Origin: an uncultured Eubacteriales bacterium
GTDB lineage: Bacteria > Bacillota > Clostridia > Christensenellales > CAG-138
NCBI GenBank assembly: GCA_900547135.1
Contig: URFJ01000008.1
Location: forward strand, 1 to 31,683
Length of the DNA stretch: 31,683 nucleotides
Reading direction: 5' to 3'
Under the pieces are notes generated by a model. That model was given only the letters and a program-made list of their open reading frames with translations. It was not told the origin of the DNA and ran no database searches. Shown here piece after piece: positions 30,626-31,683 of this stretch (positions are counted from its first letter, which is position 1; each line of letters begins with the position of its first letter). Position numbers and translations under genes: made by a program.

Positions 30626-31015
30626 CTATTTCGCCTTTTCCCACTGGTTTGTTGTTTCGTTCTTTTGCAAAACCAACGTATATCCTCCGTCCCCATGATA
30701 AAAATAGATTTCTGCGCAAGAGGGATTTAGCTCTATTTCAAACTTGTTCTTTGCACCAATGTTGCTATTTAATCCGCCAAAAGCGGAATAAAAGGCAATA
30801 TATTTGTTATCCCCACCCTGCTTAATTGTGCAATCTCTGGCGTACCCCATAGAACTTGCAATCCCAATATTCATTGTTATACTTTTACCATCTTCCGACA
30901 CGGAATAATCAGCTAAGTATACATCTGTTCGTTTTGTGAATCCAGTTCCAATAAATAGAATCACAGCGATTAATACTATCAACATAGCTATGATTAATAA
31001 TGATTTTTTCTTCAT
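30626..31015 (-). CDS. Small membrane-anchored extracytoplasmic protein, unknown function
   Basis: This 129-residue protein has a Lys-rich start, one hydrophobic helix (about 5-25) and an outward domain with a beta-strand pattern (TDVYLADYSVSEDGKSITMNIG, KFEIEL, AEIYFYHGDGGYTLVLQK). Two cysteines (in ARDCTIKQ and NPSCAEIY) could form a disulphide. AAGGAG precedes the ATG by 7 bases. Proteins of this look, with an N-terminal anchor and a VYLADYSVSEDGK-like segment, occur in many Firmicutes without known function. It stands alone; neither neighbour suggests a role. Confidence 0.75.
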   Translation of the reverse strand: MKKKSLLIIAMLIVLIAVILFIGTGFTKRTDVYLADYSVSEDGKSITMNIGIASSMGYARDCTIKQGGDNKYIAFYSAFGGLNSNIGAKNKFEIELNPSCAEIYFYHGDGGYTLVLQKNETTNQWEKAK

Positions 31016-31683
31016 AGAGTTTCTCCTTGAATGTTTTGGTAGATTATTTAAATAAGCCGTTACTGTGCCTTATTTACCAAAGACTACTATCGATACAGTT
31101 TACTTGTTATTGAGATAATTATCAAACAATTGGTTTCCTTCCGATAAATTCACCTCAGTTCTTATTGCTTTTTAAAGTGTTTTATATATCAGGGCGGTAT
31201 TTTAGGTGGTTTACAAAAGGGTTCGCACTTGAAGCAAAGTGGATAAACGCTGCATTCACGCGTCTCCAAGGTTGCGTAGCTATTTCGTACATGCCCAGGC
31301 AACCTACAAATTCGCTGTTTTTATGCAACGCAAAACAGACGTACTTTAATCATCATCCACTCTTTTGCGGCAGCCACCCCACCAGTCCTGCGTTTTAACT
31401 ATGCCACACCAATTAGCTTATAACTTATAACCCAGGCTGCCCATATAGATGGTCCATCTCAGTCAAAGGGGGGGACCGCCCCGCTTTCTTCCAAGCGTCA
31501 CCCGCAACGAGCGCCTTTCCCAAGCTGTCGCCTGCACTGGATATAACTAAATGCAAAAACCCACGTTATTCTTTTAACCTGAAATGGATTATAATCTATG
31601 TCAAATGGCTGCTAAAGCCCCTGTTTCGCTTAACCCAATGCGCCCCTACCATAAGCATTCCCTTTTACACATATGCGGCCGCC
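31016..31683. other. Right-end region; only a possible gene remnant
   Basis: Apart from the short minus-strand open segment listed separately, nothing convincing is seen. The last 250 bases have low coding signal in all frames and no family A-D repeats. Confidence 0.35.
31182..31349 (-). pseudogene. Possible remnant of a protein-coding gene
   Basis: The minus strand is open for 55 codons and reads protein-like text such as HKNSEFVGCLGMYEIATQPW and FIHFASSANPFVNHL before a stop at 31182. The frame is closed immediately upstream by stops, while another frame upstream ends WWGGCRKRVDDD. No start codon or ribosome binding site supports an intact gene. The family is not recognised. Confidence 0.25.

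Overview
The window looks like a chromosomal segment of a Gram-positive anaerobe of the Clostridia (Bacillota), probably an uncultured lineage. The evidence is a two-subunit glycine decarboxylase (GcvPA/GcvPB), an L10-type ribosomal leader, strong AGGAGG ribosome binding sites, sigma-A promoters, sortase-anchored surface proteins and lipoproteins. GC content is intermediate in genes and clearly lower in several intergenic stretches. The species cannot be named from the sequence.

Layout: 1-1152 holds two tandem DUF2975-like membrane proteins, the first cut by the window edge. 1294-2484 is rplJ-rplL with its own promoter, L10 leader and terminator. 2686-4466 has a LolA/DUF6612-like lipoprotein and a frameshifted secreted protein, separated by dispersed hairpin repeats. 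4737-8228 (minus) carries mnmE, a hypoxanthine-DNA glycosylase and a DUF815 AAA ATPase. 8359-8710 (minus) is the decayed remnant of a DUF3795-like gene. 9043-10244 is a stand-alone murG. 10250-11266 (minus) is an sdpR-sdpI type autorepressor/immunity pair with a perfect 12-bp inverted-repeat operator.

12044-17303 is the centrepiece: a six-gene pilus operon with the same order as the streptococcal FCT (M1-type) pilus locus. It encodes a large ancillary pilin, a small charged protein of unknown role, a signal-peptidase homologue in which both catalytic dyad positions are replaced, an FctA/Spy0128-like major pilin, a class B sortase, and an FctB-like basal pilin with a proline-rich stalk and a PTTGD anchor. 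It ends in a strong terminator.

17430-19580 contains mosaic hairpin repeats around a small membrane protein and a multiply broken secreted-protein gene. 19583-24117 (minus) is the glycine cleavage operon gcvT-gcvH-gcvPA-gcvPB, driven by a promoter so close to gcvT that no glycine riboswitch fits. 24118-25000 is a second repeat-rich stretch. It is followed by the CCA-adding tRNA nucleotidyltransferase (25097-26521).

26649-28031 (minus) is a Mef-like MFS efflux gene. It is preceded by a perfect-consensus sigma-A promoter, a nine-residue leader peptide and an intrinsic-terminator hairpin, which is the layout of antibiotic-inducible transcription attenuation. 28356-28513 (minus) is tRNA-Thr(GGT) with promoter and terminator. 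28666-30089 is thyA-folA (dTMP synthesis and folate recycling). The right end holds one small membrane-anchored protein and otherwise little that can be supported.
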